Below are positions 1 through 8,802 of a stretch of DNA of 64,000 bases, piece by piece. How positions within the stretch are numbered: the first letter of the stretch is position 1; every line of letters begins with the position of its first letter. Position numbers and translations under genes: made by a program. The stretch comes from Gammaproteobacteria bacterium (GTDB taxonomy: Bacteria > Pseudomonadota > Gammaproteobacteria > Arenicellales > Arenicellaceae). The stretch is taken from the NCBI GenBank assembly GCA_022447525.1, contig JAKVBA010000028.1, positions 38,539-102,538 of the forward strand, given 5' to 3'. The notes under the pieces are model-generated. The model saw nothing but the letters and a program-made list of their open reading frames with translations. It did no database searches and was not told the origin of the DNA.

Positions 1-683
1 AAAGTATAATTTGGCGTCACAAAGGTCTAATTCCTGGCGGGTATGTCCTGAAATTACCTTATCGGGCATCGGGGTGGTCGTCTGCAATGGCTCGAGTATA
101 TTCATTGCCAGCCGAGCGAGAGAAACCTGGTTTTATATGGCACCGAGTGAGAAGAGGTCAAACCGCATGTGGGATTGCAGAGAAATACAGAGCGTCGTGT
201 CGTGCACTCATAAAAATGAATCGCTTGAATAGTAAAGGGACTATTTATGTTGGTAGACGAATTAAGGTACCGAGTAAAAACGGTGGGATACACGTTGACA
301 ACGCAAATAAAAACAATAGAACGACGCCTGTATTGGCTGGGTTAGAGAGTTCCACATCCAGTCCGTCTGCGGTCGAGTCGATGACAAGGTACAAGGTTAA
401 GTTAGGTGATACGGCTTGCTCGATTGCATATCGTTTTGGAATGCGCTGTAATGAGCTTCTCGCGCTGAATGGATTAACACGAAATAGCGTGATTAAGGTA
501 GGTCAGAGATTGACGGTAACGAATAGCAATAGCTGGCACGTTGTTCGCAAAGGTCAAACAGCCTGTGGCATCGCCGAAAGTTATCGAGTTCGTTGTGGTT
601 CTTTGCTAGACGCAAATCGCTTACGCCGATCCGACACCATTCGAGTGGGGCAACGTTTGCGCATTCCTAGTTTGCGGTACTAG
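1..683 (+). CDS. LysM-repeat peptidoglycan-binding protein, 3' part (5' end outside window)
   Basis: The frame is open from base 3 to the stop at 681-683, so the start lies to the left of the window; 226 residues are visible. Three LysM domains follow each other (codons starting near 138, 393 and 534), each of the form H/YxVxxGxTAC.IA...C..L...N.L.....I.VGQRL. The stretch before them (RHKGLIPGGYVLKLPYRA) resembles the linker after the catalytic domain in MltD-like lytic transglycosylases, but that domain is not in view, so the enzyme identity is inference. LysM domains bind N-acetylglucosamine in peptidoglycan, so the protein should act in the envelope. Each LysM carries two cysteines exactly ten residues apart, suggesting one disulfide per domain. 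No clear terminator follows. Confidence 0.8.
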   Translation, partial: SIIWRHKGLIPGGYVLKLPYRASGWSSAMARVYSLPAEREKPGFIWHRVRRGQTACGIAEKYRASCRALIKMNRLNSKGTIYVGRRIKVPSKNGGIHVDNANKNNRTTPVLAGLESSTSSPSAVESMTRYKVKLGDTACSIAYRFGMRCNELLALNGLTRNSVIKVGQRLTVTNSNSWHVVRKGQTACGIAESYRVRCGSLLDANRLRRSDTIRVGQRLRIPSLRY

Positions 684-932
684 TCACAAAAACCGGCATT
701 CGAGGGCGTTAATGCACGCAAAGTCAGTGCGCTAATACCTATTACCAGATAAATAGTCGTATTAAAATATCGGCCATTGGGGTTTTGAGGACGCTGTAAA
801 ACCCTTAAAACCCTGTAAAAGGTTAATTAGATGGAATACATACCAGGGGGCTGCTTTTTGAGTCATGCAATGTAGGACAGTCAAGAGATATTGCAAGCCT
901 CTTATTTACTCAGCTCAATAATACGGTAGGTT

Positions 933-1322
933 TTAACGATCTTTGTAAATTCGAATTGCTTGGTTGAACTTGTCAGCAACCTTTTGTTCAACTTCTATCG
1001 ATTCGTCACTGAGTTTCTGAATAGCTACCTTTCTCTCCTCATAGTCATCCGCCGTTGTATCAAGATTTTTTTCGACTTGATACAGGCACTCCCTGTAATT
1101 CGCGAGTTGATCCTGATAAAGGGCTATACGTTCTTTGGCATCAATGAGTTCATCTTTTGTTGCAATGTTTCCATCAGGAATGATCGGCATTCGTTTAGAA
1201 TACGTACAAAATTTACTCCCCTGTTCATCATTAACAGCTGGTTGCTGTGCAAATGATGAAAGCGTGAGAATGGCGCTTATTAAAGCTACTGATAGAACTG
1301 TTTTGTTAGCTTTTCTACTCAT
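933..1322 (-). CDS. small secreted protein with coiled-coil, unknown function
   Basis: A 129-residue protein. Residues 1-25 form a signal peptide (basic start, hydrophobic core, cleavage probably after SSFA). The mature part holds two cysteines (in KFCTYSK and YRECLYQ), the motif MPIIPDG followed by a helical stretch, and a charged C-terminal helix likely to form a coiled coil. Short periplasmic proteins with a PxIPDG...A..E...A...I..Y....Y..CL pattern are common in proteobacteria, but I know no function for them. It stands alone, on the opposite strand to the LysM gene and downstream of the cytochrome gene, separated from it by a terminator. Confidence 0.6.
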   Translation of the reverse strand: MSRKANKTVLSVALISAILTLSSFAQQPAVNDEQGSKFCTYSKRMPIIPDGNIATKDELIDAKERIALYQDQLANYRECLYQVEKNLDTTADDYEERKVAIQKLSDESIEVEQKVADKFNQAIRIYKDR

Positions 1323-1462
1323 AAATTGGTGTTTAATCGTTTTTTAATTCTAATTTGACACTGATTCTAACACTGAATCTTTGAATTACTTCTGCCTAAG
1401 CGGAAATTAATCAAATATTAAGATCTATAGAGTGTATTGACGAGGTTGAAGTTTTCCACTAA

Positions 1463-1492
1463 TAAAAAAGCCGCCTAGAAAGGCGGCTTTTA
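1463..1492 (-). terminator. intrinsic terminator of the cytochrome c gene
   Basis: The arms aaaagccgcct (1466-1476) and aggcggctttt (1481-1491) pair perfectly around a 4-nt loop. On the minus strand the hairpin runs into a U-tract (complement of 1463-1469). It lies about 20 bp past the stop of the diheme cytochrome gene. Confidence 0.85.
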
Positions 1493-1511
1493 GTACTTGC
1501 TGGGTCTTTCT

Positions 1512-2165
1512 TTACTTAAAGATTTCTGCTTGAGGGGCTGATAATCCGCCTTGCTGAGAAGCAAAGTAAGCAGACAAGGCCTTGATATCTTCGATAGTAA
1601 GGTTTGCCGACTGGCCCGACATGATTATGTTTTGACGCTCTCCTGAGCGATATTCTTTTAACGAATGCGTAAGGTAACTGGCGTATTGACCAGCCAGTTT
1701 TGGGAATGTTGGCGAGGGTCCATCGCCTGTTTTTCCATGACAAGCAGCACATGGTGCCGCTTTCTTTTCACCTTCAGCGATTAGCTCAGCTGACGCCGCG
1801 CCGGGTCGTGAGTTGCCATCCATTTTTGAGAAAAATGCAGCGATGTCTTCCATATCCTGATCGCTTAAGCTGGCCGCTTGAGCACGCATTGTTGGATGTG
1901 GGCGAGTTTTATCTTTGTATGCTTTAAGAGCAGCAACGATATATTCAGCGTGTTGCCCACCGATCATAGGAACTTCGAAAACGGGGCTAGGATTTCTTAA
2001 ACCAGGAGCGCCGTGGCAGCCTAGGCAGGTTTGACCAAGTTGGCTGCCTCTAACTGCGTCGCCTGCCATTGTTTTACTGACAGGTGCCATTAGAGCGATA
2101 AGTGATGTGGCAAGAGCTATTAATGCCGTTGCTCTGCGCGTAGTGTTGCTGCTCATTTTCAACAT
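1512..2165 (-). CDS. diheme c-type cytochrome (cytochrome c4 family)
   Basis: A 217-residue periplasmic electron carrier. A signal peptide (residues 1-34, ending near SKTMAG) is followed by two similar c-type domains with heme sites CLGCH (47-51) and CAACH (139-143). Methionines in HPTMRAQ (Met93) and IIMSGQ are well placed as axial ligands of each heme, as in cytochrome c4. In that family the protein passes electrons from the bc1 complex to terminal oxidases. The annotated start is ATG at 2165; an ATG three codons later (2156) is equally possible because AAGAAG lies just upstream of both. The gene is divergent from ppx and ends in a strong hairpin. Confidence 0.88.
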   Translation of the reverse strand: MLKMSSNTTRRATALIALATSLIALMAPVSKTMAGDAVRGSQLGQTCLGCHGAPGLRNPSPVFEVPMIGGQHAEYIVAALKAYKDKTRPHPTMRAQAASLSDQDMEDIAAFFSKMDGNSRPGAASAELIAEGEKKAAPCAACHGKTGDGPSPTFPKLAGQYASYLTHSLKEYRSGERQNIIMSGQSANLTIEDIKALSAYFASQQGGLSAPQAEIFK

Positions 2166-2576
2166 ATCTTCTTTTTTGACTGATGGTTTAGTGACTTTTT
2201 GTGAACACGCCTGCAGGGTTTAGCTGTCATGCGCGTTCCATTCAGGTTAGACATTATACTCCTAAGCAAAGGGAGAGTAACTAATATAATCCGAAGATCT
2301 TAAACCTAAAATTCTAGCGCGACTTTAAGGAAGGTTGATAATAAACACAAGCGCTTTCGCTATAAATTTTCGCCCTAAACACCGATATTCTGTGTTGAGT
2401 ATGTCAATTTAGCGGTCGAAGTGTCACAAGGGCAAAACTTAGTTACAATTACCTCACTGAAGAAAAAACAGATTGACCTTTCTCAATGGCACTAAATAGC
2501 AACAATCTCACTGGTTTGTTTAGATGTTCTTTCCGTTTGTGTGAACCTCTAAATATCTTTTCGCAAGGGTGTGGCA
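2166..2576. other. non-coding gap between divergent cytochrome c4 and ppx genes
   Basis: About 400 bp that must hold both divergent promoters. I see no convincing ORF, repeat or operator. A single ctgtcat at 2223-2229 resembles half a Pho box, but no second half follows at 11 bp. Confidence 0.5.
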
Positions 2577-4097
2577 ATGAATAATGCGTCACAAAATCTA
2601 CTCGGGGTGTTACCCGAAGAATGTTTTGCCGCAGTGGATTTGGGATCAAATTCATTTCATATGGTGATATCTCAATATAAAAACGGCCAGTTTAATGTTG
2701 TCGACAGGCATAGAGAGGTCGTTAGGCTCGCGGCGGGTTTGGATCGAAATAATAAACTGAGTGATGAAGTTGCCGATCGTGCTTTGAGGTGTCTGACTGA
2801 ATTCGGGCAGTTGCTGAGAAACTTACCAAAGGAAAATATACGCGCTGTAGGCACTAATGCTCTTCGCCGCCTGAAGGATAAGAATCGTTTTCTGAGTCGT
2901 GCAGAGAAGTCTTTGGGTCACAATATAGAAATTATCGCTGGGCGCGAAGAGGCCAGACTTATTTATCTAGGCGTGTCCAAATGGTCGGCGGCTGGAGACG
3001 AGTCGCGTTTGGTCATAGATATCGGTGGTGGCAGTACCGAAATCATCGCTGGCAAAGGAATTGAATCGACCGTCAGAGAGAGTTTGGAAGTTGGCTGCGT
3101 TACCTTATCAAGTCAGTTTTTCAGTGACGGTGTGTTGAGTCGAGAGCGCTTCGATAAGGCAATTTTAGCAGCAGAGTTGGCGATTCAGCCAGTAGTAGAG
3201 CAGTTTCGATTACAGGGTTGGAATCGAGTTATTGGATGTTCTGGCACGATGAAGTCCATTGCTTCCACAATGCTAAGTGGTGGTTGGTCTAAAGACGGAA
3301 TGCACAAAGATGGCTTACAAAAGCTTGTGGAGGCCGCAGTAAAGGCTGGTCATATTAATCAGTTGCAATTATTTGGACTGTCGAAGGATCGAGGGCCGGT
3401 ATTTGCCGGTGGGCTTGCAATCATCTGTGCGTTATTTGAGCTTTTCGATATCGAGGAAATGTCGGTGTCAGATATCGCTCTTCGTGAGGGTGTTCTCTAT
3501 GATTTGGTCGGGCGGAGTTCCCCTGAAGACATAAGAACGAGTACGGTTAATGCTATGCAGGTGCAATGGTCTGTTGATACTCAGCAGGCCGAAATGGTCA
3601 AAAATACAGCGCTAAAATTTTATCATGATGTTAGTGCGGATTGGGACATACAAAATACGTGGTATGAACTGCTGCTAACTTGGGCAAGTAAGTTGCATGA
3701 AATAGGCTTGGGGATTAGCCATGACAGATACCATAAACACGGTGCCTACATAGCAGCTAATGGTGACATGGCTGGTTTTGCCCGTCGAGACCAACTCGTG
3801 CTTGCGGCTCTTATCGCAGGACATCGAAGAAAGTTTCCTTTGGCGACTTTTGAAGCATTGCCGTCTCGCGTTGTAACACCCGCCAAACGAATTTCGGTAT
3901 TGTTACGATTGGCTGTCTTGCTCAATCGTGGCAGAGTAGAGGCGAGTCATGATTCGACTGAAATATCGGTAAATGGCAACGAAGTAGTAATTGATTTCGC
4001 TGAGGGGTGGCGGCAAAACCACCCTCTCACCATAGCTGATTTGAAGCAGGAGCAAGCTTGGTTGAAGTCTATCGGACTAAAGCTCAGAATTTCTTAG
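2577..4097 (+). CDS. ppx: exopolyphosphatase (Ppx/GppA family)
   Basis: Hydrolyses terminal phosphate from inorganic polyphosphate (and in some homologues pppGpp). The 506-residue length matches Ppx (about 510). The N-terminal ASKHA-fold signatures are present: AAVDLGSNSFHMVI near residue 20, GTNALRR, and the phosphate-binding loop DIGGGSTEI near residue 150. GGLAIICALFELF near residue 285 and a C-terminal helical HD-like region with KLHEIG and HRR complete the family layout. GTG at 2571 is in frame, but ATG at 2577 is better placed behind AAGGG (2565-2569). It is convergent with ppk1, a common arrangement of the polyphosphate-making and -degrading genes in non-enteric gammaproteobacteria. 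Confidence 0.93.
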   Translation: MNNASQNLLGVLPEECFAAVDLGSNSFHMVISQYKNGQFNVVDRHREVVRLAAGLDRNNKLSDEVADRALRCLTEFGQLLRNLPKENIRAVGTNALRRLKDKNRFLSRAEKSLGHNIEIIAGREEARLIYLGVSKWSAAGDESRLVIDIGGGSTEIIAGKGIESTVRESLEVGCVTLSSQFFSDGVLSRERFDKAILAAELAIQPVVEQFRLQGWNRVIGCSGTMKSIASTMLSGGWSKDGMHKDGLQKLVEAAVKAGHINQLQLFGLSKDRGPVFAGGLAIICALFELFDIEEMSVSDIALREGVLYDLVGRSSPEDIRTSTVNAMQVQWSVDTQQAEMVKNTALKFYHDVSADWDIQNTWYELLLTWASKLHEIGLGISHDRYHKHGAYIAANGDMAGFARRDQLVLAALIAGHRRKFPLATFEALPSRVVTPAKRISVLLRLAVLLNRGRVEASHDSTEISVNGNEVVIDFAEGWRQNHPLTIADLKQEQAWLKSIGLKLRIS

Positions 4098-4204
4098 CAT
4101 AGACAAGCATTCTTATCAGTGCAGTATTCTGTTGATCGGCAACAATAGTATTTTGTTTTTAAATTTGCAGGGGTTACCATTAGTGATCTGAATATGTGTA
4201 GGAA

Positions 4205-6250
4205 TCAATATTCCTCTGCGTGATTATTCAGCAATTCTTCTTGCGCTTTTCTCGGCTCGCCATGTGCGATGGCTTTGGTATATCGGCCGTCTTCATCTAA
4301 TATCCAAGCATTGTCAGTGTCCTGAAGGTATCTGTTTAGGTCTCCTATTATTGCGCTCTTAATGATAGCGTCCATTATTGGAGTGCATTGTTCAATTCTG
4401 TTTCTAAGGTTGCGGGGCATTAGGTCGGCGCTAGATAAAAAGACCTCTGGATCATCTTTGGTGTTTTCAAAATAGAAAACTCGGCCATGCTCAAGAAATC
4501 TACCAACGATAGAGCGAACCTCAATGTTGTCCGAAAAATTTTCAATACCCGGTCTAAGGGTACAAATGCCTCGCACTATGAGTTTTACTTCGACTCCAGC
4601 TTGGGAGGCTCTGTATAACGCATCTATAATGGTTTGGCTTGATAAGCCATTTACCTTGGCTATAATTTTTGCAGGTCTACCATCCAGGGCATTGGCAATT
4701 TCGCGTTCAGTTCGTTCGATGAACATTTTTGCAATGCCCATTGGCGATTGATGTAATAACTCAAGATCAGGGTTGGGCCCCTGTGTGGTAAGTTGCATAA
4801 AGAGTTCATGTACGTCTTGTGTGATTTGTTTGTTGTTGGTCAATAAACCGTAGTCAGTGTAGGTTCTGGTATTTCCTTGATGATAATTGCCTGTGCCCAA
4901 GTGTACATAGCGTCTCAACTTTTGCGCCTCGCGCCGCACAATTAACAGCATTTTTGCATGAGTCTTTTTGCCAACCATGCCATAAACAACATGAGCGCCT
5001 GCCGCTTGTAATTTCTCCGCTGTGGTTAAATTATTTTGCTCATCAAAACGAGCCATTAATTCGACCACTACTGTAACTTCTTTTCCCGCTCTGGCCGCCT
5101 CACATAGCAGTTCGACTAACACTGAGTCGGATCCAGTCCGGTATAGTGTTTGTTTTATCACTAAGACGTCAGGGTCGGCTGCCCCCTGACGAATTAACTC
5201 AACTACGGGTGCAAAGCTTTGAAATGGATGATGAAGTAATATATCGCCATTACTGATCGCGTCGAAGGTATTGTGTTGGCCCAGATAGTCGGGTACTGAT
5301 GGTGTGAATCCTTCATATTTGATGTGTGGACGGTTGACTAGATCAGGTAGGTTAAGCAACCTGTTGAGATTCACTGGTCCGTCTACTTGATAAAGGCTGT
5401 CTTTCGTGAGTTTGAAGTGGTCCAATAAAAAGTTAACTATTCGTTTTGAGCAATTTTTTGAAACTTCTAGCCTGACGGCTTCGCCATAGAGCCTCGAAGG
5501 CAGTTCACCCTCGAGGGTACGTGCTAAATCCTGCACTTCTTCGATGTCTACATACAAATCACTGTTTCTCGTAATACGCAATTGATAGCATCCAAGAACT
5601 TCAACGTTGGTGAATAACTTCTTTATATGTGCATGAATAATAGATGAGAGGTAGACGTACTCGTATTCGCTCTCACAAAGCCCTTCGGGTAAACGTACAA
5701 ACCGAGGCAGCGCTCTGGGAGCAGGTATTACTGCAATGTTATGCGAATCATCTCGATCTGGATCGTGCAGATCAACTAGGATACTGAGGCCCTTATTGAT
5801 GGTAATTGGGAAAGGGTGAGCAGGATCCACTCTAATAGGAGTCAAAATAGGAAGAACTTCTCGTTTAAAATAACTCTTCAGCCACTTTTTTTGATCATCT
5901 GACCATTCAGTTCTTGGTAGAAATCTGATGCCATGCTCAGCAAGTTCAGGCATTAACTCTTGATTCAAAATCTCATATTGTCGATCGACAAGTCTATGCG
6001 CTCTTTCACTTATACGTTCTAGAGCCACGCTAGGCGTTAAGCCATCTACACCCTCAGCCGACACAGCACTCTCAGCTCGCGCTTTGAGTCCGGATACTCG
6101 AATTTCAAAAAACTCATCCATATTCGAGCTGAAAATACACAGGAATTTTAGACGCTCCATTAGTGGGGTATTTGGGTCGCTGGCCATATTTAGAACTCTC
6201 TCATGAAATGAGAGAAGACTTAGTTCTACATGCAGATAACTATTTAACAT
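4205..6250 (-). CDS. ppk1: polyphosphate kinase 1
   Basis: Reversibly transfers the gamma-phosphate of ATP to polyphosphate. At 681 residues it matches Ppk1 (about 690). The N-terminal PPK head has DPNTPLMERLKFLCIFSSN and MDEFFEIRVSGLKAR. The two phospholipase-D-like halves hold the catalytic histidines: His431 in KTHAKMLL (the autophosphorylated one in E. coli) and His588 in RFLEHGRVFYFEN. GTGNYHQGNTRTYTDYG and LSSADLMPRN are also conserved. The usual N-terminal ELSWLxFNxRVL reads ELSLLSFHERVL here, a mild deviation that does not touch the active site. The gene is convergent with ppx and divergent from the DAHP synthase gene. Confidence 0.96.
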   Translation of the reverse strand: MLNSYLHVELSLLSFHERVLNMASDPNTPLMERLKFLCIFSSNMDEFFEIRVSGLKARAESAVSAEGVDGLTPSVALERISERAHRLVDRQYEILNQELMPELAEHGIRFLPRTEWSDDQKKWLKSYFKREVLPILTPIRVDPAHPFPITINKGLSILVDLHDPDRDDSHNIAVIPAPRALPRFVRLPEGLCESEYEYVYLSSIIHAHIKKLFTNVEVLGCYQLRITRNSDLYVDIEEVQDLARTLEGELPSRLYGEAVRLEVSKNCSKRIVNFLLDHFKLTKDSLYQVDGPVNLNRLLNLPDLVNRPHIKYEGFTPSVPDYLGQHNTFDAISNGDILLHHPFQSFAPVVELIRQGAADPDVLVIKQTLYRTGSDSVLVELLCEAARAGKEVTVVVELMARFDEQNNLTTAEKLQAAGAHVVYGMVGKKTHAKMLLIVRREAQKLRRYVHLGTGNYHQGNTRTYTDYGLLTNNKQITQDVHELFMQLTTQGPNPDLELLHQSPMGIAKMFIERTEREIANALDGRPAKIIAKVNGLSSQTIIDALYRASQAGVEVKLIVRGICTLRPGIENFSDNIEVRSIVGRFLEHGRVFYFENTKDDPEVFLSSADLMPRNLRNRIEQCTPIMDAIIKSAIIGDLNRYLQDTDNAWILDEDGRYTKAIAHGEPRKAQEELLNNHAEEY

Positions 6251-6623
6251 TGTTTTTTTGTTTTAAGTCCGGGTTGTTAAGCATAATTTGTGGCTGTGAC
6301 AGGGTAATTACACCAGCTTTTTTTGAGAGCTTCGTTGAAGATTTATGGTGGATTAGTTTATCATTAAATTACCTGCAAGCACTTTTACCGATCGACCACA
6401 AAAAATAAGGTCAATCACACCCAAGCAAGATTTGAAATGAATCAAGTCAATTGCGCTGCCAATCTTGAAATAGCGTCGTTTTTACAGCGACACCTATTTT
6501 CCTATCAGATTCAGTTGTATACGCCAATCAGAGTTTTGATCAAACAAAGGTCGCTCTGTATTGCTGTTGTGCAAACCTGCAGTGAACATACTCGGCTTGG
6601 GATGTCCAAATATAGATAAAGTT
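6251..6623. other. non-coding gap between ppk1 and DAHP synthase genes
   Basis: About 370 bp, divergent promoter region, AT-rich. I searched for a TyrR-type box (TGTAAA-N6-TTTACA) and for a leader peptide with attenuator hairpins before the DAHP synthase gene and saw neither. Confidence 0.45.
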
Positions 6624-7688
6624 ATGAAACAAACTGACGATATTCGCATAGCGCAAACCAGAGAGTTGGTATCACCCGTTATTATTCACGAACAATTTCC
6701 CATTACAGACAAAGCTGCAAATACAACAGCAAAGGGTAGAGAAGAAATTCAAGCCATCATGAGCGGTTCTGATGATCGTTTAGTGGTCGTAGTAGGTCCC
6801 TGTTCGATTCATGATCCTAAGTCTGCCCTGGAGTATGCTAGTCGGTTGAAAGATCTTAAAGACGAACTACAGGACGACCTTGTTATCGTAATGCGAGTCT
6901 ATTTTGAAAAACCAAGAACAACCGTTGGCTGGAAGGGATTGATTAATGATCCTGATCTAAACAGCAGTTTTAGTGTGAATCGAGGGTTGGGTGTAGCCCG
7001 TGATTTATTGGTTTCGATTAACGACATGGGCGTTCCAGCTGGTTGTGAATATCTGGATCTGATTACTCCTCAGTACACCGGAGATGTTGTTGCTTGGGGA
7101 GCAATCGGTGCTAGAACAACAGAAAGTCAGTGTCATCGTGAATTAGCCTCAGGGCTCTCTTGTCCGGTTGGGTTTAAAAATGGCACAAGTGGTGATTTGA
7201 AGATCGCCGTAGACGCTGTTGGTGCTGCGAGTAATCCGCATCATTTTCTTTCGGTTACAAAAGAAGGGCGAACCGCAATTGTTGAGAGCACGGGAAATCG
7301 TTTTACTCACATTATTTTGCGAGGCGGTTCAACTGAACCTAACTATTCAGCAGAGCACGTTAGCATGGCAGCTCAAATGTTGGAGTCGGCTGGCTTGAGG
7401 CCAAACATAATGATCGACTTCAGTCATGCTAACTCACACAAAACACCGTCAAGACAGAAAGAAGTATCTAGTAATGTATGTGAGCAGATAGCGACTGGCG
7501 AGGATCGGGTTTTTGGAATAATGATCGAATCACATTTGGTTGAAGGCGCTCAGAAAGTCGAGGAAGGTAAAGATTTAATATATGGTCAAAGCATCACTGA
7601 TGGTTGTATTGGATGGTCAGAAACAGAAGAACTTTGCCGAAACCTCTCAAATGCGGTACGATCAAGGCGTTCATTGAAAAAAGCGTAA
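6624..7688 (+). CDS. aroG: 3-deoxy-7-phosphoheptulonate (DAHP) synthase, class I
   Basis: Condenses phosphoenolpyruvate and erythrose 4-phosphate, the first step to aromatic amino acids. From ATG 6624 the protein is 354 residues, as in AroG/AroF/AroH (348-356). It has the class I signatures VGPCSIHDP (near residue 60), KPRTTVGWKGL, GARTTESQCHRELASG, VGFKNGTSGD, IMIDFSHANS and IMIESHLVEG, with the metal-binding Cys, His, Glu and Asp in place. An upstream in-frame ATG (6561) would add 21 residues unlike the family, so I chose 6624. The feedback inhibitor (Phe, Tyr or Trp) cannot be told by eye; the symbol aroG is generic. It stands about 200 bp ahead of aroE. Confidence 0.93.
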   Translation: MKQTDDIRIAQTRELVSPVIIHEQFPITDKAANTTAKGREEIQAIMSGSDDRLVVVVGPCSIHDPKSALEYASRLKDLKDELQDDLVIVMRVYFEKPRTTVGWKGLINDPDLNSSFSVNRGLGVARDLLVSINDMGVPAGCEYLDLITPQYTGDVVAWGAIGARTTESQCHRELASGLSCPVGFKNGTSGDLKIAVDAVGAASNPHHFLSVTKEGRTAIVESTGNRFTHIILRGGSTEPNYSAEHVSMAAQMLESAGLRPNIMIDFSHANSHKTPSRQKEVSSNVCEQIATGEDRVFGIMIESHLVEGAQKVEEGKDLIYGQSITDGCIGWSETEELCRNLSNAVRSRRSLKKA

Positions 7689-7771
7689 GTTTTCAAGAGG
7701 GTGGGCCACAAACCGCAGGCCATTGATGAGCATTATAAGATAAGGTCAAAGCAGGAAAACACTTTGTTGTT

Positions 7772-7800
7772 TTGACTTTTACTTGAATTTGGTGTGATAG
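7772..7800 (+). promoter_or_regulatory. possible sigma70 promoter for aroE
   Basis: TTGACT (7772-7777), a 17-bp spacer and TGATAG (7795-7800), about 95 bp before the aroE start. The -35 element is good and the -10 poor. Confidence 0.3.
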
Positions 7801-7896
7801 CCTACAAGCTGGATCGCCAGATATTTCCATTCCAAGAAAATTATAATTACTCGTGCGTAGGGTCTTGGAACGCGAATTAGCGACGCACGATCAACA

Positions 7897-8754
7897 ATGG
7901 ATACTGCTTTGAAACGATTTGCGTTATTGGGGGAGCCGCTAGGGCATAGCTTAAGCCCAGCATTACATAAATCGATCTATCGTCAACTCGAAATAGATGA
8001 TGCGTCGTATCGTACAGTCGAACTCCCTGAGGATAGGTTGAAAAGCTTTTTTTCCGGCTTTCGTGTCGGTGGTTTCGACGGTGTAAACGTGACTACTCCA
8101 CATAAGGCCAATGTGATATCTCTACTTGATGAAGTCGATGCAAAAGCCAGATTAATTAACGCGGTAAATTGTATACATCGCGTTAACAATAAATTAACGG
8201 GGTATAACACCGACATCCTTGGTTTTTCATACTCATTGCGACAGTCAGGTCTAGAGATCGAAGGCAATTCATTTGCTGTTTTGGGCGCAGGAGGAAGTGC
8301 TCAAGCAGTTGCCGCCGTCCTTGCCGAAGGCGGAGCCAAACATGTGTCCATCTTTAATCGGTCTATCGAAAAAACCGAAGCTTTAAAAGCAACAATCGCT
8401 GAAATTAATCAAGATGTAGAAGTTGACTGTAAGGGCTTTGAGGATATCTCAAATAATCACGACTTCGACTGTGTAATTAATTCAACCACGTTGGGAATGA
8501 GTCCGAATGTTGATGGGTCTCCTGTGCCAGATAGCTTCTTTAGCTCAAATTCACTAGCGTTCGATTTGGTTTACAACCCACAAAAAACACTATTTTTAAG
8601 CCAAGCTGAAAAAGCTGGATGCCAGATAGTAAATGGTATGCAAATGTTAGTAGCTCAAGCGGTTTACTCGGTTGAAATATGGATGGGTGGAAATATTGTT
8701 GCTCATGTAGACATGAATGCGCTAGTCAGAGACCTAGAGAAATTGATAAAATAA
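7897..8754 (+). CDS. aroE: shikimate dehydrogenase (NADP+)
   Basis: Reduces 3-dehydroshikimate to shikimate. The 285-residue protein has the shikimate-binding GHSLSPALH, NVTTPHK with the catalytic lysine, and GYNTD with the catalytic aspartate. The NADP-binding loop GAGGSAQAV is followed by NRS, and NGMQMLVAQA lies near the end. It starts at ATG 7897. It opens an aroE-aroB-aroQ run (48 and 30 bp gaps), an uncommon direct grouping of three shikimate-pathway steps; the usual partner aroK is not here. Confidence 0.96.
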   Translation: MDTALKRFALLGEPLGHSLSPALHKSIYRQLEIDDASYRTVELPEDRLKSFFSGFRVGGFDGVNVTTPHKANVISLLDEVDAKARLINAVNCIHRVNNKLTGYNTDILGFSYSLRQSGLEIEGNSFAVLGAGGSAQAVAAVLAEGGAKHVSIFNRSIEKTEALKATIAEINQDVEVDCKGFEDISNNHDFDCVINSTTLGMSPNVDGSPVPDSFFSSNSLAFDLVYNPQKTLFLSQAEKAGCQIVNGMQMLVAQAVYSVEIWMGGNIVAHVDMNALVRDLEKLIK

Positions 8755-8802
8755 AGCCTAACTTTCCCTATCATACGTGAGTAAAAGCTCGCGTTTCGCT
8801 CA

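Noticed and set aside
2223..2229. Pho-box half site between the cytochrome and ppx genes
   Set aside because: Only one CTGTCAT; the direct repeat at 11-bp spacing needed for PhoB is absent.
6190..6250. Ppk1 as an inactive variant because its N-terminal ELSWL motif is changed
   Set aside because: Both catalytic histidines and the surrounding motifs are intact; the N-terminal change is conservative enough to ignore.
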